Assembly (NCBI RefSeq): GCF_902806685.2
Contig: NC_048553.1
Span: forward strand, 434,001-498,000
Direction of reading: 5' to 3'
Length of the DNA stretch: 64,000 nucleotides
Origin: Maniola hyperantus
Taxonomy: Eukaryota; Arthropoda; Insecta; Lepidoptera; Nymphalidae
The notes under the pieces are model-generated. The model was not told the origin of the DNA and did not search any database. It saw only the letters and a program-made list of their open reading frames with translations. A program made the position numbers and the translations under genes. Position 1 is the first letter of the stretch, and each line of letters starts with the position of its first letter. This document shows positions 11,781 through 20,256 of the stretch, piece by piece.

Positions 11781-14422
11781 AAAACGTTTATTTTTTAAGG
11801 ATGTACCACACATTACCAGCTAGACCTGGTTAGGTTATCCCGGCGCCTCTTATACTTGAGTAGTAAAGTCAAAACACCTCAAGTAGAAGAAGCGCCAACT
11901 TGACATTTGACAACTAGGCAAATCACTAACTTTTTATCAAACGTCAAAACGCGCGCTTAGTATGCGAGATTCTATGAAATACCGCGGTGTGACGTCACAA
12001 TCATTTGACGTGTTTTTTTTTAGTTTAATCGATAATTTAAAATTGTTATTAAACTTAAAACCGACAAAGGAAGTGGATTTTACGTATTTTGGAAGAGCCT
12101 CTATTTAATAATCACTGAGAAATAATTTGTTTTTGATGTAGTCAAATACCCAATTATGTATGACTGAAATGCATACTAGTCATGCTAGCGATTCAGTGAT
12201 AAAGGCAACGCTACGTTACACTGTTGAATATTATTTTAGTTTTAGCGTTTCTCCCTCCCTCCTCACCTCCTGGGGGACAAAAGGAAATGATTCTTTAAAC
12301 ATGGTTATAATGTTTAAACTATCGTGAGAGATTTCCATTATATATAATGTCTGTCCCGGCGTTACTCATGTGTTTAGTCGACGTTAGCCCGACTAGTTTC
12401 GAACCCATCCGGGGTCCTTTTTCAAGGGAGACAGTTTGCACACGCGTTGCGGTTGTGACTGTGCGCGAACTGACTCCCTTGAAAAAGGACCCCGGATGGG
12501 TGAACACGTGAGTAAAGCCGGGACAGATATTATATATACCTAATGATTTTAGTTTCTTACATAGAAATCTAATCACAACTTGATCAATTGATCATCCCTT
12601 ACCACACGAGTAGATATAGAGCAGAGGGCGGGGAAGCTTCCTAACAACGTCACCCATGTCTATTTTTAGTAAAAAGTGCATTTACGCCATTCATTAGTTT
12701 TTACTACCCGAGCACAGTTCAGTTCAATGTGGTAGCACCTTAAACTTTCGCTAATCGTGCATCATTAGTAAATCCGTTATAAGCCAGGACAAATTGTTTT
12801 ATTATTATGATAATATTGAATGCTAATTACACGTGAAACGAGCTAATTAGTTATGGTTTACTAGAAAATTTTATTATCAGTACCCTTAGTATAAATGTTT
12901 GCTGGTTTGTCCTTCAATCACGTCGCAACGGTGCAACGCATTGACGTGATTTTTTTCATGGGCAGATATATATAAAGACCTGGAGAGTGACATGGGCTAC
13001 TTTTTATCCCGAAAAATCAAAGAGTTCCTACATGATTTTTAAGAACTTAAATCCATGTGGACGAAGTCGCGGGCATTAGCTAGTTCTTTATAATTGAAAA
13101 AAAATAAACTTTAGGTGCCATTTGTGAACCTATTGTTTTTATTAGAGTGCATTAAAATTTAGTCTTTAAATCTAAACCAAATTTAGAGAATCTGCATCTT
13201 TTTCTTTTTAATAAAAAGAATTTTAAATTTAACGACTCTAAACTTTATTGTACTCTAAGAACCTAATCTGGTTACAACTGGCTTTAACTTTTTTTATTTT
13301 CATGGCGGCCATTTTTAAATTTTTATTATTTGTTGTAATAGCGGCAATAGAAATACACATTCTGTAAAAATTTCAACAAAGGTTCACGAGATACAGCCCG
13401 CTGACAGACGGACGGACGGGCGGAAAGCGGAGGCTCAGTGATAGGGTACCGTTGGCAACCTTCAGGCACGGAACCCTAAAATGATAAAATCAAAAATAAT
13501 GAATCACTGATGCCTATTTGCATCCGACTGCAGTCGGTGGAGCGGACGTTTTTGTTTTAATCCTTTAGTGACCTAATTTTACCTGCTTGGACCCTGGGCC
13601 ACTTGCCCATATATACTGGTTTTATTTTGTCTGCAACACTATGCATTTTAATTAGGTTCACAACACTAACAGCGAAATTAATTAAATAGTTAATTTAAGT
13701 ATTTAAATATCACTTGTTTTAACGGTGAAGGAAAACATCGTAAGGAAACCGGCATGCTTGAGAGTTCTCCATAATGTTCTCAAAGGTGTGTGAAGTCTGT
13801 TAATCAGCACTTGACCAGCGTGGTAGACTATGGCCAAAACCCTTTTCACTCTGAGAAGAGACCCACGAGCCGTGGGTCGTGGGTCGCCGTAGTGAGTGGC
13901 GATGGGTTGACCATTTAAAATAACTAGCTTATACTTGCGATTTCGTCCGCGTGGACTACACAAATTTCAAACCCCTATTTCACCCCATTTATTTCATAAA
14001 ATAACAGTAGGTAGACAAATTATTTTTTGAAGTTTGATATAGTGTAAGATTGATTTTACTAAATATTTCATTAATTAGTTACTCTAATTTATGAAAAAAA
14101 GTGTAATAGATATAAAATTGTACAAATACTTTCTCGATTCAAAGAATTAGTCTGCTTCGAAGACACTTGTGTCGAAAAAACTTAAAGTATTAATTAAAAA
14201 CTAAGCACTTTAATCCGTTACAAAGCGTTAAAAAAGCACACATTTTCCCAGCTAAATAAAAAACTGCATTATTTTTGTTCCCTTCTGCTTTCGTGAAATT
14301 TTGTTCGCACAATATTTTTTTAGTCAAAATATTTTGTTTCTCCAATTTTGGTAAAAGTTCGTCAACTCACCGTGAACTGCGAAGATCGTGAACACGGACA
14401 CTACACACGAGTACAACAACAT
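817..14422 (-). CDS. carboxyl/cholinesterase, 5' part, five exons
   Basis: The gene encodes a type-B carboxylesterase, an alpha/beta-hydrolase that cleaves carboxyl esters. In insects such enzymes act on hormone, odorant or xenobiotic esters. Exons are 14422-14371, 8694-8525, 7640-7462, 6513-6325 and 1029-817, all with GT-AG borders and compatible phases. Exon 1 gives a hydrophobic signal peptide starting MLLYSCVVSVF, so the product is probably secreted. Exon 2 carries the FLGVAYA strand. Exon 4 has FIHGGGFAFGSG, the oxyanion hole. Exon 5 has the LAGQSAGAS nucleophile elbow, with the catalytic serine near residue 247. About 267 residues are visible, whereas the family is usually 530-600, so the acidic residue and histidine of the triad and the C-terminus lie outside the window. 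The introns are full of transposable elements. The substrate class (juvenile hormone, odorant or general) cannot be told from this part. Confidence 0.93.
1168..1327. mobile_element. MITE with ~20-bp terminal inverted repeats
   Basis: Its ends are tactgtgcaacaaggct and the inverted gccttgtcgcactgta. A second copy lies inverted at 59978-60136 with the same gcaacgttagttccgat core. Non-autonomous, no coding capacity. Confidence 0.8.
1440..2180. repeat. family Q repeat interrupted by CD element
   Basis: Family Q ends with aaagtgatcctataagggtt, then a short linker, then gaggtacggaaccctaaaa. Here those two parts flank the CD element at 1515-2145. This shows that the CD block moved as one unit into an older family Q copy. 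Confidence 0.7.
1515..2145 (+). mobile_element. CD element: ~630 bp, terminal palindrome
   Basis: The element starts aaccgacttc and ends gaagtcggtt. Its first half (D) holds gatctgatgaacatcttcga. Its second half (C) is a palindrome of about 310 bp, with arms containing acaagagttaatatagttcc. Full copies lie at 18638-19272 and 25172-25811 (both inverted), and a split copy at 32533-34182. No open frame, so non-autonomous. Confidence 0.85.
2200..2550 (+). repeat. two diverged ~100-bp direct repeats
   Basis: The segments 2203-2300 and 2443-2545 share gccaaaaatgcg, a gcggc(c)gt/cattc block and a closing aatgtcag, about 240 bp apart. They are clearly related but diverged. No gene was recognised. 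Confidence 0.55.
2612..2995 (+). repeat. dispersed repeat family Q
   Basis: It runs from ggccaagtgcgagtcaga through catatgataccccgctcga to a cagacagac tail. The same order occurs at 38150-38586 and, inverted, at 42592-42960 and 45390-45692. Class unknown. Confidence 0.75.
3186..3434. mobile_element. GC-rich MITE family H
   Basis: Its ends are tagtgcgcgacaggtcgaga and an inverted ctcgacatgtcgcggacta. The core has complementary GC-rich arms (acgccccgcacacccgcac and gtgtgtggggcgtccc). Other copies: 23138-23444, 28014-28185, 37048-37152 and 63853-64000. An AT-rich piece of about 90 bp interrupts the left arm. Confidence 0.75.
3481..3778 (+). mobile_element. tRNA-derived SINE (SINE1), near full length
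   Basis: The 5' end has polymerase III boxes: A-like gtggtagcatagtggttg and B-like gttcgatcccg. The body has cataatgttctcaaagata and gtagtgagccggcgatggg, and the 3' end is a (gat)n run. That tail matches the end of the RTE-type elements at 16472 and 34551. Further copies lie at 10884, 13712, 16858 and 31608. Confidence 0.85.
3905..4000 (+). repeat. 20-bp minisatellite, about 5 copies
   Basis: The unit ggtacatgtatggtggtggt repeats in tandem with almost no change. No coding frame or known function. Confidence 0.9.
4331..5060 (+). mobile_element. foldback-like element, copy 1, 9-bp TSD
   Basis: The element runs from agacatgtgt to cgcccatcttta and is flanked by the 9-bp direct repeat aatatcagt (4322-4330 and 5061-5069). 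The interior holds several inverted repeats, for example gcaacggttaa against ttaaccgttgc. The same element lies in reverse at 51780-52392, also with a 9-bp duplication. This copy has about 115 extra bases near 4710-4830. It has no open frame. Confidence 0.85.
5070..5820. other. esterase intron, nothing recognised
   Basis: AT-rich intron 4 sequence. No exon, repeat family or RNA gene was recognised. Confidence 0.4.
5827..5853. repeat. poly-C tract, 27 bases
   Basis: An uninterrupted C homopolymer preceded by gcgccccg. Its length should be treated as approximate because such tracts are often misassembled. Confidence 0.9.
5990..6180 (+). repeat. dispersed repeat family A, partial
   Basis: It carries aaatttcaaacccctatttc, the ttcttagcggatacctacgt block and the tcagtcag tail. 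The 5' end is lost. Confidence 0.75.
6181..6320 (+). repeat. retroposon 3' end fragment (family O)
   Basis: It contains caaggggcggaccaaccaatt and ggtgacccgcctgctcg and ends in an A-rich run. The complement lies at 31279-31575. It abuts the esterase exon 4 donor. Confidence 0.6.
6325..6513 (-). CDS. carboxylesterase exon 4, oxyanion hole
   Basis: It encodes GLPILVFIHGGGFAFGSG and DVIVITFNYR, ending in phase 2 at a GTAATT donor. The 5' border is uncertain: acceptors after gtcaacag (6513) and after ccagcaag (6504) both keep the frame, while the nearer cttcag acceptor would break it. A family B repeat begins about 12 bp upstream and supplies the sequence before the acceptor. Confidence 0.9.
6525..6750 (-). 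repeat. dispersed repeat family B beside exon 4
   Basis: It starts agtacccttattatat, passes tccttcaatcacgtcgcaa and ctactttttatcccgg, and ends catcagctagt. The full family consensus is visible here. It forms the end of esterase intron 3. Confidence 0.8.
6995..7379. mobile_element. TIR element, ~385 bp, GC-rich interior
   Basis: Its ends are gttagagacacaatgacc and an inverted ggtcattatgtctctaac with one mismatch. The interior is GC-rich and holds a 115-codon open frame on the plus strand (7031-7378) that resembles no known protein. No clear target duplication. It lies in esterase intron 3. Confidence 0.65.
7462..7640 (-). CDS. carboxylesterase exon 3
   Basis: It follows acceptor atttccag and ends at GTAAAG in phase 2. 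It encodes ELEPVVPWDEFYDAS, then CPQHDVFYG and CIYANIHVPIDALPGYNIL. The cysteine in SEACIYANIHVP matches the conserved disulfide cysteine of the EDCLxLNVYxP region in type-B esterases. Confidence 0.93.
7695..7878 (-). repeat. dispersed repeat family A, short variant
   Basis: It keeps the ctgactgact tail, the gatcgtgctgaaatttggca block and the gcatcagctagt end. An internal block (agctattatgacgtaggc) has been lost. Confidence 0.75.
7950..8515. mobile_element. 5'-truncated LINE inserted in a family B copy
   Basis: The plus-strand frame 8029-8376 encodes the C-terminal end of a non-LTR retrotransposon ORF2, with the late Cys-His motif CSTCG...HVLLEC. It ends in an A-rich tail near 8467. Flanking copies of aaatacctcaacc (8005) and aaatacctaaacc (8467) form an imperfect 13-bp target duplication. 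The outer sequence (agttcccacgggattttt before, gtgaagccacgtgcatca after) is a family B repeat. It lies in esterase intron 2 about 10 bp from the exon 2 donor. Confidence 0.75.
8525..8694 (-). CDS. carboxylesterase exon 2
   Basis: It follows acceptor tattttcag and ends at a GTGAGT donor in phase 0. It encodes AQGAPRSLQEGAPCEV, then GWVCGVKRVADNR and IFASFLGVAYASQPVDERRF. The last part is the G-x-x-YA-x-P-x-x-x-x-RF block that opens every type-B esterase fold. Confidence 0.93.
8700..9710. other. esterase intron 1, no gene seen
   Basis: AT-rich, with a short family A 5' fragment near 9028-9080 (gtccgcgtggactacactca). No exon or RNA gene was recognised. Confidence 0.4.
9712..9995 (+). repeat. 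dispersed repeat family Q, partial
   Basis: It holds gataccccacttggtatagt, a cctacctaccaaaattcatg block and the cagacagacagacagac tail. Confidence 0.7.
10060..10440 (+). repeat. CA-rich microsatellite plus retroposon 3' tail
   Basis: A tctctctc/acacac tract is followed by a tail with tttggcc and ctgttgattaccaataaa, ending in repeated aaaat. The same arrangement occurs at 24815-25095. The common order suggests a LINE 3' end with an A-rich tail. Confidence 0.6.
10884..11182 (-). mobile_element. tRNA-derived SINE1, minus copy
   Basis: It holds gatgccggctcactacc, the tcctcacgatgttttccttc block and, at the tRNA-like end, taaccattgagccatcacc. The B box is degraded. Confidence 0.75.
11190..11340 (+). 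repeat. family B-like repeat, diverged
   Basis: It begins actagtgacctgcccgggct and ends cttttaataatattagtat. It resembles the copy at 340-531 in reverse. Confidence 0.5.
11345..11520 (-). mobile_element. tRNA-derived SINE2, minus copy
   Basis: Read on the minus strand it has the tRNA-like start tagcttaatggttaaatgag, a B box ggttcaaacccc and an A-rich 3' end. The plus-strand relative is at 49739-49913. Confidence 0.75.
11750..11785. repeat. (gaaa)n microsatellite, retroposon tail
   Basis: A gaaa run followed by cgtttatt. Similar junctions at 18110 and 36483 suggest the tail of a minus-strand retroposon. Confidence 0.6.
12245..12565. mobile_element. palindromic element J carrying a kinase-gene fragment
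   Basis: The core is a palindrome around cccatccggggtcctttttc. One end should read gtttaaacgctaaa, as at 50910 and 58980. Here about 66 bp stand between gtttaaac and gctaaa. On the minus strand that insert contains catttccttttgtcccccag and gaggtgaggaggg, which match the acceptor and exon start of protein kinase D at 40028-40077 with few differences. Confidence 0.8.
12880..13085 (-). repeat. dispersed repeat family B
   Basis: It opens cagtacccttagtataaatg, contains tccttcaatcacgtcgcaac and ends gggcattagctagt. Confidence 0.8.
13285..13485 (+). repeat. dispersed repeat family R
   Basis: It holds ttttcatggcggccattttt, gcaatagaaatacacattct, ttcacgagatacagcccgct and a gacggacgga run. Copies occur at 27500-27780 and 37490-37690. 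Class unknown. Confidence 0.65.
13712..13920 (+). mobile_element. tRNA-derived SINE1, 5'-truncated
   Basis: It starts at the tcacttgttttaacggtgaa block and ends gtggcgatgggttgacc. The tRNA-like head is missing. Confidence 0.7.
14371..14422 (-). CDS. carboxylesterase exon 1, signal peptide
   Basis: The start codon has the context gagcccaccATG, close to the eukaryotic optimum. Seventeen codons give MLLYSCVVSVFTIFAVH, a typical short secretory signal peptide. The exon ends in phase 1 before GTGAGT and joins exon 2 cleanly. No in-frame upstream ATG lies in the predicted leader. Confidence 0.9.
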
Positions 14423-14482
14423 GGTGGGCTCGGCCGTCCAACTGTCACTGACATAATACTACGCGACACCTTTATAAATAAC
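14423..14482 (-). promoter_or_regulatory. core promoter of the carboxylesterase
   Basis: On the minus strand a TATTTATAAA box spans 14480-14471 and a TCAGT initiator spans 14451-14447. The initiator A (14449) is 27 bases from the first T of TATAAA, the expected TATA-to-start distance. The predicted 5' leader is only about 27 nt. The start site is inferred, not measured. Confidence 0.7.
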
Positions 14483-14914
14483 CACTAAATGACCAAAGTA
14501 ACTAATCAAAAATCGACCCGTGCTCCTGTGCCTACGAGCCGTGCGCCTCTGAGAGACATCGAGTACCTAACTCCTAATTAGCGTCTTGTTATACCGAGCG
14601 TTATAACTGTAAACACTACTACGCTGTGGAACATTTTAATATTAAAAGTCAATGTACTCATAATTTATAAAAAATTGTCTACAGATAAAATGGTAAATTC
14701 TAACAAGAGCTTTTATAACAGTGTTTGCGAGTTATTTTATTTATTCGACTTCATAATTTTAACCCGTTACATTGTTGTGTAGCTTTACTATAAAATATGA
14801 CATTAACATAAACGGACCTTAAACAACACCTTGTTTAGATGCCAGGTTTTTGTACAACAAATATAATATACTTCCTGGTTCTAGTACACCCTCAACACTG
14901 CATACAAGCGAACT
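14483..14914. other. upstream flank of esterase, no gene
   Basis: AT-rich sequence upstream of the TATA box. No repeat or gene was recognised. It is the natural place for esterase control elements, but no site could be named. Confidence 0.4.
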
Positions 14915-15083
14915 GCCCCCCAATTGTGTAAGAATAACCATTTCATGGCTATCGCAATCGTCAAGAATTCTGCCCTTTGATTGGCTGTGAAAAAATGTAA
15001 ACAGCGAATCAACCAATCAAAGGGCAGAATTTCTTGACGATTGCGATAGCCATGAAATGGTTATTCTTACACAATTGGGGGGC
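14915..15083. mobile_element. MITE family K, long inverted repeats
   Basis: A near-perfect palindrome of 169 bp with arms running from gccccccaattgtgtaagaa and a short unpaired centre (gctgtgaaaaaatg). A shorter copy lies at 35929-36074. Non-coding. Confidence 0.88.
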
Positions 15084-15089
15084 TGATTT

Positions 15090-15930
15090 TATTACTAAAT
15101 ATTCCTACTACCGGATCATCAGCCTGTCCGCACATGTTTTGTGTGTGTAAATAACGGTAGGGCTGAGGTATGAGCGAAGCTATTAGAACCGGGTAAGGAC
15201 AACACTATTGTAGGAATTAAATTTACTTATTATTTTTGTGATTTAGTAAATAAAAGAAACTTTAGATTAAAAATAAACTTGGAGTGTATTCACAATGAAG
15301 ATACAAATTTTTCAAGATGACACTTGACACAATACATTGACATTGACAGATCTACAATAGACAATAGTCTTTTTAATCACTTGTCGTAGACAAGATGCGT
15401 TTACTTTAGGCTCTGGCTTCCATCAACTATACGTAACAAATTCAGTGCTTCTCGCTCTCGTGACAACAAGGATAGAACCGAGTGACGCCAGCGCGGTATT
15501 GCCAGTAGCCGTGCCATTTCGTTGCGGATTGCGGAAGGGAGTTAGTTAGTGTCGCTTCTTTACGTAGTAATAGTTAGTATTCTAATAATATTTCACGAAA
15601 CTCACCAGACAGTGTAAGGATCTTTAGCAATGTCACCAAGTACCGTAACATGTTCGACATCGAGTATCGTCGCTATATAATTGAGAAGAAGCCGCGATTC
15701 TCCTTTATATATGTATCATGAACGCCTAAAAATGTAATGCTAGCTCATCTTTGGCACTCCACGTGCCTATAACAATGTCTCATCGAGTGTTTTGATAAAA
15801 GACGTTTAGACAAAATATTTAAACTTAACTTTCAGCACCTTTATCTAAGTTCTTCTTCGTATTGCGGCAATAAGATATATATAGAATATAAGATAGGTAC
15901 TGTAATTTGTCTGTTTATCATTTATTTTTT
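15090..15930. other. apparently unique sequence, possible 5' exon region
   Basis: No repeat was recognised here. The part around 15470-15550 is relatively GC-rich (gtgacgccagcgcggtattg) compared with its surroundings. It could hold a promoter or noncoding first exon of the downstream kinase gene, whose coding exon 1 appears to begin at an acceptor. This is only a guess from composition. Confidence 0.2.
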
Positions 15931-15932
15931 AC

Positions 15933-16151
15933 TAGCTTACGCTCGCGACTTCGTCCGCGTGGACTACACAAATTTCAAACCCACATTTCACCCCCTTAGG
16001 GGTTGAATTTTCAAAAATGCTTTCTTAGCGGATGTCTACGTCATAATAGCTATCTGCATGCCAAATTTCAGCCCGATCCGTCCAGTAGTTTGAGCTGTGC
16101 GTTGATAGATCAGTCAGTCAGTCAGTCACCTTTTCTTTTTATATATTTAGA
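15933..16151 (+). repeat. dispersed repeat family A, full copy
   Basis: It runs from tagcttacgctcgcgacttc through atctgcatgccaaatttcag to the cagtcagtcagtcacc tail. Confidence 0.85.
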
Positions 16152-16471
16152 TTATGTGTTGATTTTTTGGTGAGCTATTTAAAACAAATGATTGGTCAAA
16201 GAATATTAATTATTATCTGTGGCATTCGAATTTAAATCGAATTTTGGATAGGTATTGAAAAAACTACAATATAATATTATGTGTTGTTCGGTTTGCCACG
16301 TCTACGTGTCTAATTAATCTACACATTGTATGAATATATTGTAGTCAGTAAAAAAAGTTATTATTGTATTTGTATAAGAGGCTAGGATTTTTGTAGCGCC
16401 TCAAAATATAATTATAATTATAATTAGTGGACTGGTTTGCGAACTTGTGGACTATATTTACTACACAGTAA

Positions 16472-16770
16472 GTAGGAGAACTAGAGTAACCGACATGGCT
16501 CAACGGGTTTCGAAGCTGAAGTGGAAATGGCCAGGGCACATAGTTCGTACAACCGATAGACGTTGGGGTCCCAAGGTGCTAGAATGCCGACCTCGCACCG
16601 GAAGACGCAGCGTTGGAAGACCCCCCCACTAGGTAGACGGACGACATCAGACGAGTCGCAGGGAGCCGCTGGATAGCGGCGGCGCAAGACCGTGGCGTGT
16701 GGAAGTCCCTACAAGACACCTATGTCCAGCAGTGGACGTCTATTGGTTGATGATGATGATGATAACAGCC
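16472..16770 (+). mobile_element. RTE-type LINE 3' end, (gat)n tail
   Basis: The frame encodes the end of a reverse transcriptase ORF: KWKWPGHIVR, GRRSVGRPP and, after a stop or shift near 16630, VQQWTSIG, followed by (gatgat)n. This C-terminus and tail are typical of RTE/BovB-like elements. It is 5'-truncated and broken, so inactive. Confidence 0.8.
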
Positions 16771-16857
16771 TGGTCTAGTGGTTAAGGGATGATTTATGCT
16801 TTGCTTCACTGTGCCGTGTTCGTGCACGGACGCCACACGGTGGAGCATGAACTCATC

Positions 16858-17183
16858 ATCATCATCATCATCATGATCATGATCAACCCATCACCGGCTC
16901 ACTACAGAGCACGGGTCTCCTCTCAGAGTGGGAAGAGTTTTGTCCATAGTCTACCACGCTGGCCACGTGCGGATTGGTAGACTCCACACACCTTTGAGAA
17001 CATTATGGAGAACTCTCAGGCATGCAGGTTTACTCACGATGTTTTCCTTCACCGTTAAAGCAAGTGATATTTAATTAATTTTAAACGCACATAACTCCGA
17101 AAAGTTAGAGGTGCGTGCCCAGGATCGAACCCCCGACCTCCGTTTAGAAGGCGGTCGTCCTAACCACTAGGCTATCACAGCTT
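16858..17183 (-). mobile_element. tRNA-derived SINE1, minus copy
   Basis: It begins with a (cat)n run and carries the cacgatgttttccttcaccg block. At the tRNA end it has ggatcgaacccccgacctcc and taaccactaggctatcac. The boxes are well kept. Confidence 0.85.
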
Positions 17184-17204
17184 TTTAAAGCATGAACTGC
17201 TTCA

Positions 17205-17420
17205 TATAAAACTAGCGACTTTGTACGCGTGGACTACACAAATTTCAAACCTCTATGTCACCCCCTTAGGGGTTGAATTTCCAAAAACCCTTTCTTAGCG
17301 GATGCCTACGTCATAATCTATCTGCATGCCAAATTTCAGTCCGATCCGTCCAGTAATTTGAGCTGTACTTTGATAGATCAGTCAATCAGTCAGTCACCTT
17401 TCCCTTTTATATATTTAGAC
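17205..17420 (+). repeat. dispersed repeat family A
   Basis: It starts gactttgtacgcgtggac and ends with tcagtcacc and an AT-rich tail. Confidence 0.8.
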
Positions 17421-17429
17421 TTTTTCAAC

Positions 17430-18630
17430 TTTTGAATCAATCGATAAGTTTGACCAAAAATTTGATAAAATGCGCCTGTGTGCATCCGCTCGACCGATCT
17501 TGACCGTCAATATTAGCATGATTATCAATTTATCACAAAGAAAACTTTCACCCCGGAGACGGACATTGGCACCGATTCTAAGCACAACCTAATTTTAGAG
17601 TATTCGCACCCTCTTCTTACTATTGTAATATGAAAAGGACAGAAGCAGTTTGACATTTCTAAGTTTAATTTTTAGATGGTAAAACCCGTGATTTTAGCAC
17701 GCAGTCGCGAACCTACTGTTTAAATTTGTATTGTGCACTAAAATTTAGAGTCTTTAAATGTGAAAGTCATGTTCCGTTCCTTTTTTAGCATTGTTAAAAA
17801 GAAAAGGATGCAGATACTCTAAATTTAGTTTAGAGTACGACAAAGGAATCGGTGCCATTGGCTACTTTGATCCTGGAAAATGCGGACAATTTCGCGGCCA
17901 TCATCTAGTGTTGGATATAAAATATAAATAGATAATAATCGATAAGAGTTCCTTCCGCATGAGCAATAAAGTTTAACTGTCGACACGAGTTGGACTCCGC
18001 GGACAAACAACGCGTGTTGGTGACGAGCTGTGACGTCACGTGCCGCTGTTACTTGCCTGTGCACTAATCGCTATCCGACACGCGTAAGGCTGCCTTCCCA
18101 CCAGAGACGTGAAAGAAGAAAGAAAGAAAAGAAGTTTATTTCCCAATCTGTGCCCACACATCACATCTTATAACTAAGATATTATACAGGTGGCCGAGGA
18201 TGTGACGTCTAAAAGAAAAATTTAAATACCTTATATTATTAAGGGGTATCCAAATCACAACTATGTATGTTCAGCGATTTTCAGTAGTTTAGGGGATCTG
18301 AATTTTTTAATGATTTTTTCATAATTTTCATCCGTTAGTGGTTTTTATTTTTTTTATCTTTCTGTAGAACGTTTTTGGGCATGTTTTTTTTGTGGTAATT
18401 AGTAAACATGAACTTAACTAGCCTAAAAAAATGGCTGCCAGGTAAATTTAAAAAAATTAAAGTACTTAGTCTTGTACGGAACCCTCCGTGCGCGAGTCCA
18501 TTATGAAATTTTTATTATTTGTTGTTAAAGATGCAATATCTCCATCCCTCGCCCGTCTGCGTTGTGTAGTGTGTACCTCGCATCGCTAGCTCGCATTCCT
18601 CGCATCGACGAGTAATATAAATTACAAAAA
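17430..18630. other. intergenic, no gene recognised
   Basis: It contains mirror-like segments around 17586-17610 and 17750-17835 (aattttagagtattcgcacc; actctaaatttagtttagag), which suggest an old inverted-repeat element. A (gaaa)n retroposon tail lies at 18110-18135. No exon was recognised. Confidence 0.4.
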
Positions 18631-18637
18631 AAATAAA

Positions 18638-19272
18638 AACCGACTTCGATACACAAACACTAAAAATTTAAAAATAATTTAATTTATTACCGAATATATT
18701 ATGTATACAAGAGTTAATATAGTTCCATAATAATACTTTTTGGTGCCGGTGCCAATTAGCTTTAGCTGCGCGAATCGTCTAGACTTCATATTTTTTTGAG
18801 ACTCCACAATGGCACCTCATTGGCACCGACCCCAAAAAATATTATTATGGAACTATATTAACTCTTGTATACATAATATTATTCGGTAATAAATTAAATT
18901 ATTTCTACATTTTTAGTGTTTGTGTATCGAAGTCGGTTTTTATTTTTTTTGTAAAATTTTTTATTTCACAATTTTTAGTGGCCCCATGGAATTATGCTAT
19001 GACTGGTTAAAAATCTACTGTTTACTAAGCTATTACACTGATCGCGAGCAATTTACTCTTATCCGTTGAGGAGTTCCAGTATCTATCTTCGAAGATGTTC
19101 ATCAGATCTTCACCAAATTTAAATGGGACCAACTTTGAAGTATACCCTTTCAAACAAAAAAAGAATTTTCAAAATCGGTCCAGGCGTCTTCGAGTAATCG
19201 GGGAACATACATAAAAAAAAAAAAAAAAGATTCCGACAAATTGAGAACCTCCTCCTCTTTTTGAAGTCGGTT
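18638..19272 (-). mobile_element. CD element, inverted full copy
   Basis: It starts aaccgacttcgatacac and ends gaagtcggtt. The palindromic C half comes first and the D half with gatgttcatcagatcttcac second, the reverse of the copy at 1515. Confidence 0.85.
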
Positions 19273-19571
19273 AAAAACTAAGCTTCGTTGAACTCTTTTC
19301 CACCAGAGACAAGCTATGAGAGTCTAACAATCCCATTGGTTAATCACACTAATATTATAAAGGTGAATGTTTGTTAATCTTTTACGCAAAAACAACTATT
19401 AACAACGGATTTGGATGTTTGGAATGGAAAATTTAAGTAGTCCTAGTCTCCTATATTCTGTGTCAATAGTCAAAATAAATATTGCAGTTAGGTTATTATA
19501 AAGATCATAATAAGCCTCTACGCGTTGTGATTTGTATCCCCGCGCAAGCGTTATACATGTGAAACCAGTAG

Positions 19572-19745
19572 GGCGATTGTATAAAACCTGCATCAATCAT
19601 TATTACAATCTCAATTATTCTGATTGGCTGAATTTGTGCGATTCTTGTTGCAACAATGCATTGTAGCCAATAGTGAGCGAGCGTTAACCAATCAAAGATG
19701 ACTGCTATCGTGACATTGTAGCTGTCATTCTCCCGCAATCGCGCA
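19572..19745. mobile_element. MITE family L
   Basis: It shares aaaacctgcatcaatcatta and caacaatgcattgtagccaa with 36718-36884 and 53166-53347. The best-preserved copy has ends gattgcggtagaatgac and its complement. Confidence 0.75.
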
Positions 19746-19758
19746 GCTGAACGCTGGC

Positions 19759-20256
19759 AAAAACGAAGACAGGTGGAGGTGATAGTACCTATTGATTACT
19801 GATATGATACCACAAAAACGAAGACAGGTGGAGGTGATAGTACCTATTGATTACTGATATGATACCACAAAAACGAAGACAGGTGGAGGTGATAGTACCT
19901 ATTGATTACTGATATGATACCACAAAAACGAAGACAGGTGGAGGTGATAGTACCTATTGATTACTGATATGATACCACAAAAACGAAGACAGGTGGAGGT
20001 GATAGTACCTATTGATTACTGATATGATACCACAAAAACGAAGACAGGTGGAGGTGATAGTACCTATTGATTACTGATATGATACCACAAAAACGAAGAC
20101 AGGTGGAGGTGATAGTACCTATTGATTACTGATATGATACCACAAAAACGAAGACAGGTGGAGGTGATAGTACCTATTGATTACTGATATGATACCACAA
20201 AAACGAAGACAAGTGGAGGTGATAGTACCTATTGATTACTGATATGATACCACAAA
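19759..20256 (+). repeat. 55-bp tandem satellite, nine units
   Basis: The unit begins cgaagacaggtggaggtgat and ends atgataccacaaaaa. Unit starts fall at 19764, 19819, 19874 and every 55 bp to 20204. The units are almost identical; only the last carries aagtgg for aggtgg. The array runs directly into a family M repeat whose 5' end matches part of the unit. Confidence 0.95.

Noticed and set aside
19759..20256. Possible CRISPR or protein-repeat array
   Set aside because: Units are contiguous without spacers, and 55 is not a multiple of three, so it is not a coding repeat.
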